The notes beneath the pieces were generated by a model. It was not told the origin of the DNA. It made no database searches and worked only from the letters and a program-made list of their open reading frames with translations. A program made the position numbers and the translations under genes. From NCBI RefSeq assembly GCF_022809775.1, contig NZ_CP094380.1, positions 2,033,001 through 2,097,000 of the forward strand: 64,000 bases of DNA, read 5' to 3'. Shown here piece by piece: positions 51,117 through 59,512 of the stretch; positions within the stretch are counted from its first letter, which is position 1; each line of letters begins with the position of its first letter. Source of the DNA: Pseudodesulfovibrio tunisiensis (GTDB lineage Bacteria > Desulfobacterota > Desulfovibrionia > Desulfovibrionales > Desulfovibrionaceae).

Positions 51117-51935
51117 CTAGTTGCCGCGCAGGGCCGCGTACACATCCCTCGGATGGGAGCCGCGTTCCTGTGCCATGTCCTTGAAAGTCTTGTCCGGAGC
51201 CGGAGAAAAGCCCTTCTCCTTGAGCCGTTGCATTGCCTGCTCCATGGGCAGGCCGAATGTGGCGCACACTGCCTCCAGAGTCAGTTTGCCCGTGCCCTCC
51301 GGGGCTGCGGCGGGCATGGCTGCAAACGGGTTCTCTCCGACGAGTTCATCCCGGATCACGTCATACACCTTTTGCGGGCTGGCGTTGTTGGTTCTGGCAA
51401 TGTCCTGAATCGCCGTGTCCGGCGCAACATTGGCGTATCCGGCCTTTTCCAGTGCGGCAATGGCCTTGTCCACGTCAAAGCCGAGATAGCCGCAGAATTT
51501 TTCCAGCGGGCTCTGTTCGGCGTGTCCGTATGGCGGACTGCCATAGGTCGAGGCATGGCCGTCCTTGATCGATGCGCCGAAGTCCAGAATCTGCTGCATG
51601 GGCGGCAGTCCCGCAAAGGTGCCCACGCCCACGAACAGGGTTATGCCCAATGCCGCGAGCATGGGTTTCGTGCCCACGACCAGTTCGCGTGCCTTGTTGC
51701 GCATGTAGTTCATCACGGGCTTCCAGTTCAGCCAGATGTGCAATACCGCGCAGACCAGAAACAGGGTGCCCATGGTCAGATGCAGGTTGTCCCATGCTGT
51801 CTTGCTCAGGCCCATGAATCGCCAGTCCGCCCAATATGCGGTTCGGCCATGGGGTTCGATGTAGAGCACCACGCTGGTGGCCAGCATGACCACGAACGAA
51901 AGCAGGCTGGTCAGGGAAACGGTTTTTCGGAACAT
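51117..51935 (-). CDS. DUF4405 membrane protein with a duplicated C-terminal domain
   Basis: The 272-residue protein has four helices in the first 110 residues with DNLHLTMGTLFLVCAVLHIWLNWK (His52 and His66, possible haem or metal ligands), as in DUF4405. Beyond residue 140 there are two tandem repeats of about 53 residues (142-197 and 218-270), each with E-x-x-C, G, A-x-x-x-L, G, PD, D-x-A and VY. The repeats are not a family I recognise. It lies between zraP and the kinase in one operon; GGAG precedes the start. It may transmit or modulate the metal signal. Confidence 0.75.
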   Translation of the reverse strand: MFRKTVSLTSLLSFVVMLATSVVLYIEPHGRTAYWADWRFMGLSKTAWDNLHLTMGTLFLVCAVLHIWLNWKPVMNYMRNKARELVVGTKPMLAALGITLFVGVGTFAGLPPMQQILDFGASIKDGHASTYGSPPYGHAEQSPLEKFCGYLGFDVDKAIAALEKAGYANVAPDTAIQDIARTNNASPQKVYDVIRDELVGENPFAAMPAAAPEGTGKLTLEAVCATFGLPMEQAMQRLKEKGFSPAPDKTFKDMAQERGSHPRDVYAALRGN

Positions 51936-52094
51936 GGAACACTCCTTGGTTGATGCTGGAGTTGATGACCCGAATTCATGGCTACGCCCGACGCAATGGG
52001 CTGAAAAGTATTATCTACGGCAAAAACGGGACGGCCTTTCCGCATGGCCGTCCCGAATTGTTCCTGTTTTCCTGATTGATGAAACTGTATCTCT

Positions 52095-52613
52095 CTAGTA
52101 GCGGCCGCCGCCCTGAGCATATCCCGGGCAGTCGCCGCGCTGATTCCAGCCGTTATGATTTCCGCCGTGATAGCCGCCGTGTCCGCGTCCCTGGCCGAAG
52201 CCCGGGCAGTTGCCGCGCCCATTGAAGGCCGCGATGCCCGTGGTCTTTTCCAGTTCGTCACCCATCTTGACGCGCAGGTCGTGCATGTCGTTGCGCAGAT
52301 TGGTGATCTCGGAGGTCAGCTTGCCGATCTTGGCTTCGTCGGCATTGCCGCTGTTGACCATGGCCTGAAGCGTGGCATGCTTGGCCCACATCTGGTCGCG
52401 CATCTCCTGAAAGCGGGGCGAATACTTTTCGTAAATCTTGTCCACCTGGGCCTGCTTTTCCGGGGTCAACTGGCTGTAGACGCCGTTGCCGCCGCCATAC
52501 CCCTGTCCGCCGCAGCCGCCTCGTCCCCATCCGGGGCCGGCATAGGCCACGGCAGCAATGGCCAGCACCAGCATGGCAGCCATGGTCGTGGTCTTCAAAG
52601 TCTTCGTGGTCAT
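52095..52613 (-). CDS. zraP: ZraP-like periplasmic metal-stress chaperone
   Basis: The 172-residue protein starts at 52613 behind GGAGGTAAC. A signal peptide (1-25) is followed by a Gly-rich stretch with Cys34, a helical Spy/CpxP/ZraP-type core (LTPEKQAQVDKIYEKYSPRF at 49-68, NLRNDMHDLRVKM near 106-118), and a Gly/His/Asn-rich tail (132-172) with Cys136 and Cys162 that can bind Zn2+ or Cu2+. It is the first gene of the operon behind a sigma-54 promoter, as in the E. coli ZraPSR system, though there zraP is divergent. Confidence 0.85.
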   Translation of the reverse strand: MTTKTLKTTTMAAMLVLAIAAVAYAGPGWGRGGCGGQGYGGGNGVYSQLTPEKQAQVDKIYEKYSPRFQEMRDQMWAKHATLQAMVNSGNADEAKIGKLTSEITNLRNDMHDLRVKMGDELEKTTGIAAFNGRGNCPGFGQGRGHGGYHGGNHNGWNQRGDCPGYAQGGGRY

Positions 52614-52685
52614 TTTCGTTACCTCCGTAAAAAAGTGTGTTGTTGCAAACAGAGATGAGGAGAGTGTGTCTGCTTGCCAAAGAAC

Positions 52686-52702
52686 AAGCACAGGGCGTGC
52701 CA
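52686..52702 (-). promoter_or_regulatory. Sigma-54 promoter of the zraP-like operon
   Basis: On the minus strand, TGGCACGCCCTGTGCTT has the -24 GG and -12 GC with ten bases between, matching TGGCAC-N5-TTGCA closely. The gene starts 73 bases downstream. The same 18-base core, TTTGGCACGCCCTGTGCT, precedes the SHOCT gene at 54845. Confidence 0.88.
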
Positions 52703-52762
52703 AAAATGAAAAGTCTTTTATTACAGAGGATAACAAATATTTTCAAAGAACGGCGCTGTTTC

Positions 52763-52796
52763 TTTTGTGCAATTTGTTGCGCTCATGTTTGCACAA
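52763..52796 (-). promoter_or_regulatory. Upstream activator site of the zraP-like promoter
   Basis: The region holds TTTTGTGCAATTTGTTGCGC and an inverted pair TTGTGCAA (52765-52772) / TTGCACAA (52789-52796). It is about 60-95 bases upstream of the -24 element, the usual place for an NtrC-type activator. A related palindrome lies at the equivalent distance before the SHOCT gene. Confidence 0.7.
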
Positions 52797-52893
52797 GTTT
52801 CGAGCAAAGTGCAAGGGAAACCGCTTGACAATTCCCGTATCCGCCCCATCTTTCATCCAGAGAGAAAAGCAATGCCCCAAAGAGGAACTCGCC

Positions 52894-53157
52894 ATGCCCA
52901 TCTATGAATTCAAATGCAATGCCTGCGGGCACGAATACGAGGAACTGGTTTTCGATCCGGACGAAATCCCGGCCTGCCCGACCTGCGGTTCGGACAACGT
53001 GGAGCGGCTGATGTCCATGTTCGAGGGCCGTGCGCCCACGTCCGGGTTCACCATGCCGGACCTGTCCAAGGCCCGGACTCCGGAAATGCTCAAGGACACC
53101 GGCCTGCACAAGAAGCTCGCCTCTGGCAGCGGAAGCTGCGGCTCAAGCGGCGGCTGA
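52894..53157 (+). CDS. FmdB-type zinc-ribbon protein
   Basis: The 87-residue protein starts at 52894 behind AGAGGA. It has the FmdB/CxxC-CxxC regulatory-protein pattern MPIYEFKCNACGHEYEELV and ACPTCGSDNVERL, forming one zinc ribbon, then a flexible tail ending GSGSCGSSGG. Related proteins are called putative regulatory proteins, but a function is not established. It is divergent from zraP. TTGACA at 52825-52830 is a candidate -35, with a poor -10. Confidence 0.88.
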   Translation: MPIYEFKCNACGHEYEELVFDPDEIPACPTCGSDNVERLMSMFEGRAPTSGFTMPDLSKARTPEMLKDTGLHKKLASGSGSCGSSGG

Positions 53158-53202
53158 GGCATCTGATCCGCGTCCCGGTCCGGGACGCCTCCCTCATTTT
53201 TG

Positions 53203-53257
53203 AAAACGCCAATGCGCTCGAAGAGAATATTTCCTTCGAGCGCATTGGCGTTTTTTT
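53203..53257 (+). terminator. FmdB terminator
   Basis: Twenty-base arms, AAAACGCCAATGCGCTCGAA and its complement, are followed by seven T. It is located 46 bases after the FmdB stop and directly before repeat copy C. Confidence 0.93.
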
Positions 53258-53275
53258 GTGGAAATTGTTTTGGGT

Positions 53276-53870
53276 GCGCCGTCTTTTCCGTGCCATCCTG
53301 CAAGGTGAGGATTTCGCCCTTCCCGGGCGAGTTCATTTTTTTGTTGAGGCAAAAAAATAAACGAAAAAAAAGCCTCTATGCGGTGTGCTCCCGACTCCCT
53401 CGGGCAGGAACCAGTAGCGCCCTCTCGCCGGGCGATTGCGACGTTTCCTGCGGAAACCGCATCGCCCCGGCTTCGGTCGCTTCAACTGGTTCCAAGCCCT
53501 CGCGAGCCGAAATTCGGTCTGAGTAAGAGGACAGTGTGCTGGGCGTGAGAAGTCGCCTCGTCCCTACCAAGCTCCCCCGGCCTAGCCAACCTTCCACCGT
53601 TTCCCTTTGATCAAGGCATCCGTCCCAGTGGCAAACGCACGGCAGAACAGCCTTGATCAAGTAGGAAACGCGCACGGCCGGGGCGGTCCCAAAAGGCGGC
53701 TTTTAGTTCCTTTTATCCGCCTTTATATAAAAGGAACTCGCCCGGGAAGGGCGAAATCTTCCCTTATCAAGTTGGTGCGCAGTATACGGCGAATTGCTTC
53801 GCCCGGCACGGCCCACCAAGCTGGTACAGCCCCATCTCTTCAGGGCGCGTCGCCGCGCTGTCTTTGCCGT
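53276..53870 (-). repeat. Mosaic structured repeat, copy C (inverted)
   Basis: This unit is related to copies A and B but lies on the opposite strand. The 25-base sub-repeats are at 53310-53334 and 53734-53758, in inverted orientation. Its central hairpin (53442-53459) reads CGGTTTCC-GCA-GGAAACG on its own strand, with both arms changed relative to copy A. The segment before the GGAACCAGT module matches copy B. Confidence 0.87.
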
Positions 53871-54423
53871 GCCATCCTGCAAGGTGAGGATTTCGCCCTT
53901 CCCGGGCGAGTTCATTTTTTTGTTGGGGCAAAAAAATAAACGAAAAAAAAGCCCCTTTGCACTGTGCTCCCGACTCTCTCAGGCAGGAACCAGTAGCGCC
54001 CTTTCGCCGGGCGATTGCGACGTTTTCTGCGAAAACCGCATCGCCCCGGCTTCGGTCGCTGCAACTGGTTCCAAGCCCTCGCGAGCCGAAATTCGGTCTG
54101 AGTAAGGAATACTGTTCCGAGCGAGAAAGGTCGCCTCGCCCCTACCAAGCTCCCCCGGCCCAACCAACCTCCCACCGTTTTCCTTTGATCAAGGCATCCG
54201 TTCCTGTGGCGGACGCACGGTAGAACAGCCTTGATCAAGTAGGAAACGCGCACGGCCGGGGCGGTCCCAAAAGGCGGCTTTTAGTTCCTTTTATCCGCCT
54301 TGATATAAAAGGAACTCGCCCGAGAAGGGCGAAATCCTCCCTTATCAAGATGGCGCGCAGTCGACGGCGAATTGCTTCGCCCGGCACGGCCCGCCAAGCT
54401 GGCACAGCCCAACCTCTTCGAAA
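53871..54423 (-). repeat. Mosaic structured repeat, copy D (inverted)
   Basis: The fourth unit is a direct repeat of copy C and inverted to A and B. The sub-repeats are at 53889-53913 and 54312-54336. The segment GGAACAGTATTCC before TTACTCAG is the copy-A type (GGAACAGTGTTCC). Copies C and D together occupy the 1.2 kb between the FmdB gene and the SHOCT gene; no supported gene is present there. Confidence 0.87.
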
Positions 54424-54445
54424 CGCGGGACGCCCCGCCGTCCCT

Positions 54446-54481
54446 CAAAAGCAGGAGCGCCCCACACAATGCGGGGCGCTC
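54446..54481 (-). terminator. Terminator of the SHOCT gene
   Basis: On the minus strand, GAGCGCCCC-GCATTGTGT-GGGGCGCTC is followed by CTGCTTTTG, 36 bases after the stop. Confidence 0.75.
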
Positions 54482-54516
54482 TGCGAGAGGAAGGAGAGGG
54501 TTCTTGAAGGAACTGC

Positions 54517-54810
54517 TTATATGTCATGGAGTTCGCGCTTGATGCGATCGAACTCTTCCTTGCTGATTTCGCCAAGAGCGTACCGGCGCTTGAGAATGTC
54601 TTCAGGGCTCTGCGACAGGCCGGAAACCGTCTGGACCGGAGCAGGACGACGAATCGCCCGAAAAAGCAGCAACGCGACCAGAGCCAGAATGATGAGCAGC
54701 GTCCAGGAATGCAGGGACATTCCCCAGAAATACCCGCCGCCGTGAACGCCGTGTCCACTCCAGGAACCGGCCCAGCCGCACCATCCGTTTATTGCTTGTA
54801 TGAAATCCAT
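54517..54810 (-). CDS. SHOCT-domain membrane protein in the zra-like regulon
   Basis: The 97-residue protein starts at 54810 with GAGGA upstream. Residues 10-35 are rich in Gly, His and Trp (CGWAGSWSGHGVHGGGYFWG) and precede a membrane helix (36-52). Residues 69-95 form a SHOCT motif (SPEDILKRRYALGEISKEEF). The His/Gly-rich part may bind metal on the outer side of the membrane. A sigma-54 promoter nearly identical to that of zraP precedes it, which suggests joint control by the ZraR-like regulator. Confidence 0.8.
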   Translation of the reverse strand: MDFIQAINGWCGWAGSWSGHGVHGGGYFWGMSLHSWTLLIILALVALLLFRAIRRPAPVQTVSGLSQSPEDILKRRYALGEISKEEFDRIKRELHDI

Positions 54811-54844
54811 GTCATTCCTCGCTGTCGCTGTGATGTTGAAGACA

Positions 54845-54861
54845 TAGCACAGGGCGTGCCA
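54845..54861 (-). promoter_or_regulatory. Sigma-54 promoter of the SHOCT gene
   Basis: On the minus strand, TGGCACGCCCTGTGCTA has correct -24/-12 spacing. It shares TTTGGCACGCCCTGTGCT, 18 identical bases, with the zraP-like promoter. Confidence 0.88.
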
Positions 54862-54922
54862 AACATATAAAATCAACAATTACGGAAAGATGAGGAACAG
54901 AGACATTGTGCAGGACATCATC

Positions 54923-54944
54923 TTTTGTGCATGATTGCGCAAAA
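54923..54944 (-). promoter_or_regulatory. Upstream activator palindrome of the SHOCT promoter
   Basis: TTTTGTGCA-TGAT-TGCGCAAAA is a near-perfect palindrome with one mismatch between the arms. The shared TCTTTTGTGCA begins 75 bases beyond the promoter core, compared with 74 before the zraP-like gene. Confidence 0.75.
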
Positions 54945-54971
54945 AAACGTGCAATATGCTGCACACTTGAA

Positions 54972-56895
54972 TCAGGATACGGCTGAAAGCTCGAACAGAA
55001 AGACACTGCCCTTGCCCAGCTCGGATTCCACCCAGATGCGGCCCTGATAATGCTGCACGATCTCCCGGGAAATGGCCAATCCAAGCCCGGCCCCGCCTGG
55101 TTTGCAGCTCAAGTCGTCCGGCGCGACAGCCTGATGAAAGGTTTCGAAAACCCGTTCGAGTTCGGATTCGGGAAGACCCGGCCCGGTATCGCTCACGGCA
55201 AAGCGGACCATTTCCGGGGACGCCGCGGATACGGACAGAATCACGCGGCCGGCAGCAGTGAACTTGGCGGCGTTGTTGAGCAGATTGAGCAGAACCTGAA
55301 ACAGGCGATCCGGGTCCACCTCGATTTCGGGCAGCCCCGGCTCCACATCCAGCACCAGTTCCACGTCCGGATTCTGGGCAAACTGTCCGCTCACCGCATC
55401 AACCGCATTTCCGGCAATGGCGCCCGGTGCAATGCGCTGGTCCCGCCACTCCACCCGACCGGACTCGATCTTGTTCAGGTCAAGCACATCGCCGATGAGC
55501 CGGGTCAGCCGTTCGCCTTCAAGAATGAGAATGTTCAGGTTGTCGACAATGCGCGTTCCCTTGGCCCGCAGCATTTCGTCATCCCCCTGCCAGCGTCAGG
55601 AAATGCCGGGAAAAATTCTTGAGAATGAGCTTGGCGAATCCGAGCAGGGAAGTCAGGGGCGTGCGCAACTCGTGGGAAACCGAAGACACCAGCCCGGACT
55701 TGGCCTTGTCCAATTCCATGAGTCGCAGATTCGCGGCCTCGGCAACATCACGAGCCTGTCGAAGCCGTTCCTCCATGTGCTTGCGTGCGGTAATATCCCG
55801 GGAAACCCAGATGACCGAGGCCTCGCCGTGTTCCCGATCCAATCTGGCCGTGCGCCCCTCGAACCAGAAGTGTCCGCCATGCACCGCCAAGGGATACTCC
55901 AGAACCACGGATTCTCCGGCAAGCGTGGTTTCGACCACGGTCATGAACCGTTCCGCAGTCTCCTGATCAACAAAATCCGACATGAGCCGACCACGCATGG
56001 CAACGGGATCATCAAGCAGCAGATGCGCCCTGCCCGTGTACACTTCCAGATATCTTCCGTTCTCGTCCACGATGAACACCGCGTCCGGCAATGCGTCCAG
56101 CAAGGCCTTCATCCTTGCCTTGCGCTCGCGCAGGTCCACGTTGAGCTCACGCAGTTCATCCAGCTTCTGCCGAATGGCTCCGCGCATGCGGTCCAGACTG
56201 CGGGCAAGACTGCCGATCTCGTCGTGCCGATGCACCGGAACATGATGATCGAGGTCGCCGGACGCCAGATTGTCGGCGCTCCGTTCCAGTTCCTCCAAGG
56301 GTCTGGTCACGCGCTGACGCAAAAACAGAAGGATGACCATGGACGTGAGAAAGACGCATGCGGCCGACCCTACGACGAACAGGGCGAAAACCCGGAATTT
56401 CAGCGCCTCGGTCTCGTCCGTGGCCACGCGCACGTAGACGTGAAAGAACGGTCTGCCGCCCTGATATGCTGTCACCGGCGTCACGCTGACCAGATATCCC
56501 TTGCCTGCCTTGGTCTGCCGCAGTACCCACGGGACGTCCGACTCCCCGGAAAACCAGCCCGGGTCGACTCCGGGCACCGAGGATACCGGCCTCATGAGCA
56601 AATCCGGCCTGTACGCATAGTAGATGATGCCGTCCGTGCCCACGACCATGCCGTCCTCGAACCGGTCGCCCACCAGTTCGGTCATGACAGCCTTGTCCGA
56701 CACGCTCTGATACCGAAGCAGTTGACGATTCATGAGCGCGCCCGGAATGCGCACGCTCTCCTCCAGCCCCTTGTCCAACTGACGGGAAAACCACTCGGTG
56801 TAAAACATGCCGAGCGCGGTCAGCACCAGAACCTCCACCGCGACCACCACAGCCGCGATCATCTGGATGAGACTGTTTTTCCAATTCCCGATCAT
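54972..56895 (-). pseudogene. Membrane histidine kinase, split by a frameshift
   Basis: The frame from 56895 encodes two membrane helices around a periplasmic domain (about 35-175), HAMP (about 195-250), PAS (about 265-380) and HisKA (SSVSHELRTPLTSLLGFAKL near 410), then stops at 55579. The kinase continues in another frame from about 55574 with GERLTRLIGDVLDLNKIESG, NLLNNAAKF, SDTGPGLPESE and GAGLGLAISREIV. The break is a run of five G/C bases at 55583-55587; four would restore one protein of about 640 residues. It is ten bases after the solute-binding protein gene. It may be a sequencing error or a recently inactivated sensor. Confidence 0.85.
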
Positions 56896-56904
56896 GGCTG
56901 CGCC

Positions 56905-58185
56905 TCATTCCCTGTTTCCGGCTTTTCCGGCAAGCTCGAAACGGGCCCGGGCCTGCAATTGAAGCCGTGAAAGAATCGCGGCATGCTCGCTGGGCGCACG
57001 CAAGAATTCCAGAAACGCATTCAATCCAAGGTCAGCCACGTCGGGCAGGGTCGCCAAATCATAGTTGAACGCCCATCCCGGAGCAGAGCGCGCCATCCCG
57101 GCCAACCTGACCTGAAGCGGACCATACACGGTATCCGGCACCCTGTAGCTGGGAGACAGCGCCCCGGACCCGCGGCTCATGGCAAGCTGCGGTCCGGCTT
57201 CGGCAAAATAGGCGACAACCTTTTTCGCGGCCTTGACCCGACCTCTTGCCGGGACCACGATCACATCCACGGGACCGACCGCCACCTGAGGCACGTCGCC
57301 GTCCACCACGGGAAATCGAAACACGCCGTAATCCTCGGACTGCCTCCATCCAAGCTGACCGTCGAAAAGTCCGATGATCCACGACCCCATCAGGGTCATG
57401 GCAGCCTTTCCGGTTCGCAACCGGGTCGCGGCCTCGGCCCAATCCAGTTGCAGCGCATCATCATTGAAATATCCCTGTTCCAGCAGATCGGCCCAAAGGG
57501 AAAAGGCCCGCAGCACCCGCGCATCGTCATATGATGCCGTGCCTCGCATGAGATCGCGGCGGAAATCCGGTCCGGCCGTGCGCAGCAGGAGATAGTCGAA
57601 CCAGAACTGGGCTGGCCAGCGCTCCCGGGCTCCAAGGGCAAGGGGCGTGATTCCGGCTTTGCGGAAACGGGCACAGACAGCCTTCAGCTCCTCCCATGAT
57701 CTCGGAGGGACCATGCCGTGGGCACGAAAAAGTTCCCGATTGTAGAAAAGGGCCACGAAATGCTGGGTCACGGGCACGGCGTACCTGTGACCGTCGTAAG
57801 TGCAGGCATTTGCGATGTTTTCGGGAAAGACGGCATCCAGTTTTCCGTCTTCCCACACATCGTCGAGAGGTTCCAGATAATCCCGAGCCACAAGAGACTG
57901 CACCCGTGCTCCGGCCCAGTAGGAAAAGAGATCGGGCACGGTGCCGCTGGCCAGCATGACCCGGATGCCCACCTTGTAGGATTCGTGCTCGAATCCCTGC
58001 GCCTTGACCCGATAGGCCGGATTGGCACGGCTGAAGGTATCCATCATGGCGTCGATGCCGCCAGAAAAGGGACCGGACCAATAGTGGAGGAAGGTGAGGC
58101 CCGAAGGGGACTCACCCGAAGCCCTGCCGCAGAACAGCGCAGGAAAGGCCAAAACCAGGACAATAAGAAAAACCGCCCGTTTCAT
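56905..58185 (-). CDS. Family 1 extracellular solute-binding protein
   Basis: The 426-residue protein starts at 58185 behind GGGAG with a signal peptide (1-24). It has the sugar-type binding fold: LTFLHYWSGPFSGGIDAMMD, GTVPDLFSYWAGARV, RYAVPVTQHFVALFYNRELF, and GKAAMTLMGSWIIGLF near 275. No ABC permease or ATPase gene is adjacent. The kinase gene directly downstream suggests that it presents a ligand, perhaps a carbohydrate, to that sensor. TATAAC at 58234-58229 (minus) is a possible -10. Confidence 0.85.
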   Translation of the reverse strand: MKRAVFLIVLVLAFPALFCGRASGESPSGLTFLHYWSGPFSGGIDAMMDTFSRANPAYRVKAQGFEHESYKVGIRVMLASGTVPDLFSYWAGARVQSLVARDYLEPLDDVWEDGKLDAVFPENIANACTYDGHRYAVPVTQHFVALFYNRELFRAHGMVPPRSWEELKAVCARFRKAGITPLALGARERWPAQFWFDYLLLRTAGPDFRRDLMRGTASYDDARVLRAFSLWADLLEQGYFNDDALQLDWAEAATRLRTGKAAMTLMGSWIIGLFDGQLGWRQSEDYGVFRFPVVDGDVPQVAVGPVDVIVVPARGRVKAAKKVVAYFAEAGPQLAMSRGSGALSPSYRVPDTVYGPLQVRLAGMARSAPGWAFNYDLATLPDVADLGLNAFLEFLRAPSEHAAILSRLQLQARARFELAGKAGNRE

Positions 58186-58284
58186 GCAGGCTCCCTGTTG
58201 CGGACAACGCAAGGCAATGCCTTACGCAGTTATAGATCATGTCACAGGGTGGCGGTAAGGAGAATGGTATTATAAATACGAAAA

Positions 58285-58310
58285 GGAGCCGTCGGTGTAC
58301 CGACGGCTCC
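58285..58310 (-). terminator. rpmB terminator
   Basis: On the minus strand, GGAGCCGTCGG-TACA-CCGACGGCTCC is followed by TTTTC, 25 bases after the stop. Confidence 0.88.
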
Positions 58311-58335
58311 GATGAAAAGCGAATTCGAATGGAAG

Positions 58336-58542
58336 CTAGGCCTTTTTGACAGCAGGCTTCACGACTGCACCGTTGCGGATGCAGCGGGTGCAGGCCTTGA
58401 TGGTTTTGACCTCGCCGGAAGGCTCCTGATGGCGGACCTTCTGCAAATTGGGCATGAAACGGCGCTTGGTCTTGATGTGGGAATGGCTTACACTGTTCCC
58501 GGACTGGGGACCCTTTCCGCATATATCACAAACCTGGCTCAT
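58336..58542 (-). CDS. rpmB: 50S ribosomal protein L28
   Basis: The 68-residue protein has [20 protein letters not shown] at the N-terminus and [15 protein letters not shown] at the C-terminus, two cysteine pairs that bind zinc. This is the zinc-binding form of L28. GGAGG precedes the start. It is divergent from the yceD-rpmF-fab operon. Confidence 0.95.
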   Translation of the reverse strand: MSQVCDICGKGPQSGNSVSHSHIKTKRRFMPNLQKVRHQEPSGEVKTIKACTRCIRNGAVVKPAVKKA

Positions 58543-58672
58543 GGAGACCTCCTATATATCCTATGAAAATAAATGAAATTCTTACGCTCACCACCAAGCT
58601 CGGCCAATGCCTTCTCACTCGGCGGGAGTGTTTCCTTACCTATTCGATTCACAAAACGCAAGGGTTTTTTTC

Positions 58673-58700
58673 TTGACAAGAGAAAAAGTATCCATATAGG
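58673..58700 (+). promoter_or_regulatory. Promoter of the yceD-rpmF-plsX operon
   Basis: TTGACA (58673-58678) and TATAGG (58695-58700) are separated by 16 bases in an AT-rich stretch. The yceD start is about 38 bases downstream of the -10. Confidence 0.7.
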
Positions 58701-58737
58701 AATCAGCGGTTGCCCGCGCTGCGGGCGGAGGAGAATC

Positions 58738-59262
58738 ATGTTCGAACTTTGGATTCCGTTGAACGACATCCCGGCGGATGGCCGGGACTTTTCATTTTCT
58801 GATCAGTTGGTCTGGCGCGACAGGTGGAAGGACTTCGGCCTTCGCGTTTCGCCGGGTCGGGATCTGGTCGCCACGGTACGCATTCAGCCCCAGGGCGATC
58901 AGGCCGCGCTTGTGCGTGGCAGGCTCGCCGGATCGGTGACGGTCCCCTGCGACAGATGCGCCGCGGAATTCGAGTGCGTCATCGACACCGAGTTCGACCT
59001 CTTCGAGGAGCTTCCCAAGGACAGCGAGGACGAGGGCGAGGAAGCCCGGGTCCGGCTGGCCGGGGAAATCGCGGAACTGGACATGGCCGCCATACTCTGG
59101 GAAGAGTTTGTCCTGGCCCTGCCCATGAAACCGCTCTGCTCCAAGGATTGCAAGGGCCTTTGCCCGGGATGCGGCGCCGACCTGAACAAGGGCGAATGCA
59201 TCTGCGACCGGGAAGAGGGTGATCCGAGGCTTGCGGTTTTCCGCAATATGAAGATAAAGTAG
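58738..59262 (+). CDS. YceD/DUF177 family protein
   Basis: The 174-residue protein starts at 58738 behind GGAGGAG. DUF177 features are [20 protein letters not shown] near 60 and [27 protein letters not shown] near 135, which gives a cysteine cluster likely to bind zinc. YceD is nearly always before rpmF and plsX and has been linked to 23S rRNA or ribosome assembly in plants and bacteria. Confidence 0.92.
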   Translation: MFELWIPLNDIPADGRDFSFSDQLVWRDRWKDFGLRVSPGRDLVATVRIQPQGDQAALVRGRLAGSVTVPCDRCAAEFECVIDTEFDLFEELPKDSEDEGEEARVRLAGEIAELDMAAILWEEFVLALPMKPLCSKDCKGLCPGCGADLNKGECICDREEGDPRLAVFRNMKIK

Positions 59263-59332
59263 CGCCCCTGTCGAGCACACCCCCCCCGGGGAAACGCTCG
59301 ACCGGCAAAAAAAAAGATACGAGGTACACATC

Positions 59333-59512
59333 ATGGCTGTTCCCAAGAAAAAGACTTCCCGTTCCCGGAAAGGCATGCGCCGCGCCAACGACCGCGTGGA
59401 GATTCCCAACGTGATCTACTGCGAATGCGGCGAGCCGACCCTTCCCCATCGTGTTTGCGAGGCATGCGGCAGCTACAAGGGCCGTCAGGTGCTGAACAAG
59501 GAAGATGCCTAG
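59333..59512 (+). CDS. rpmF: 50S ribosomal protein L32
   Basis: The 59-residue protein begins [20 protein letters not shown] and has a zinc ribbon made by [17 protein letters not shown]. It follows yceD, as in most bacteria, and is followed by plsX, whose start is within its last codons. GAGG at 59321 serves as ribosome-binding site. Confidence 0.95.
   Translation: MAVPKKKTSRSRKGMRRANDRVEIPNVIYCECGEPTLPHRVCEACGSYKGRQVLNKEDA

Noticed and set aside
58200..58216. AGGCATTGCCTTGC on the minus strand before the solute-binding protein, resembling a sigma-54 site
   Set aside because: The -24 to -12 spacing is one base short, and sigma-54 spacing is nearly invariant.
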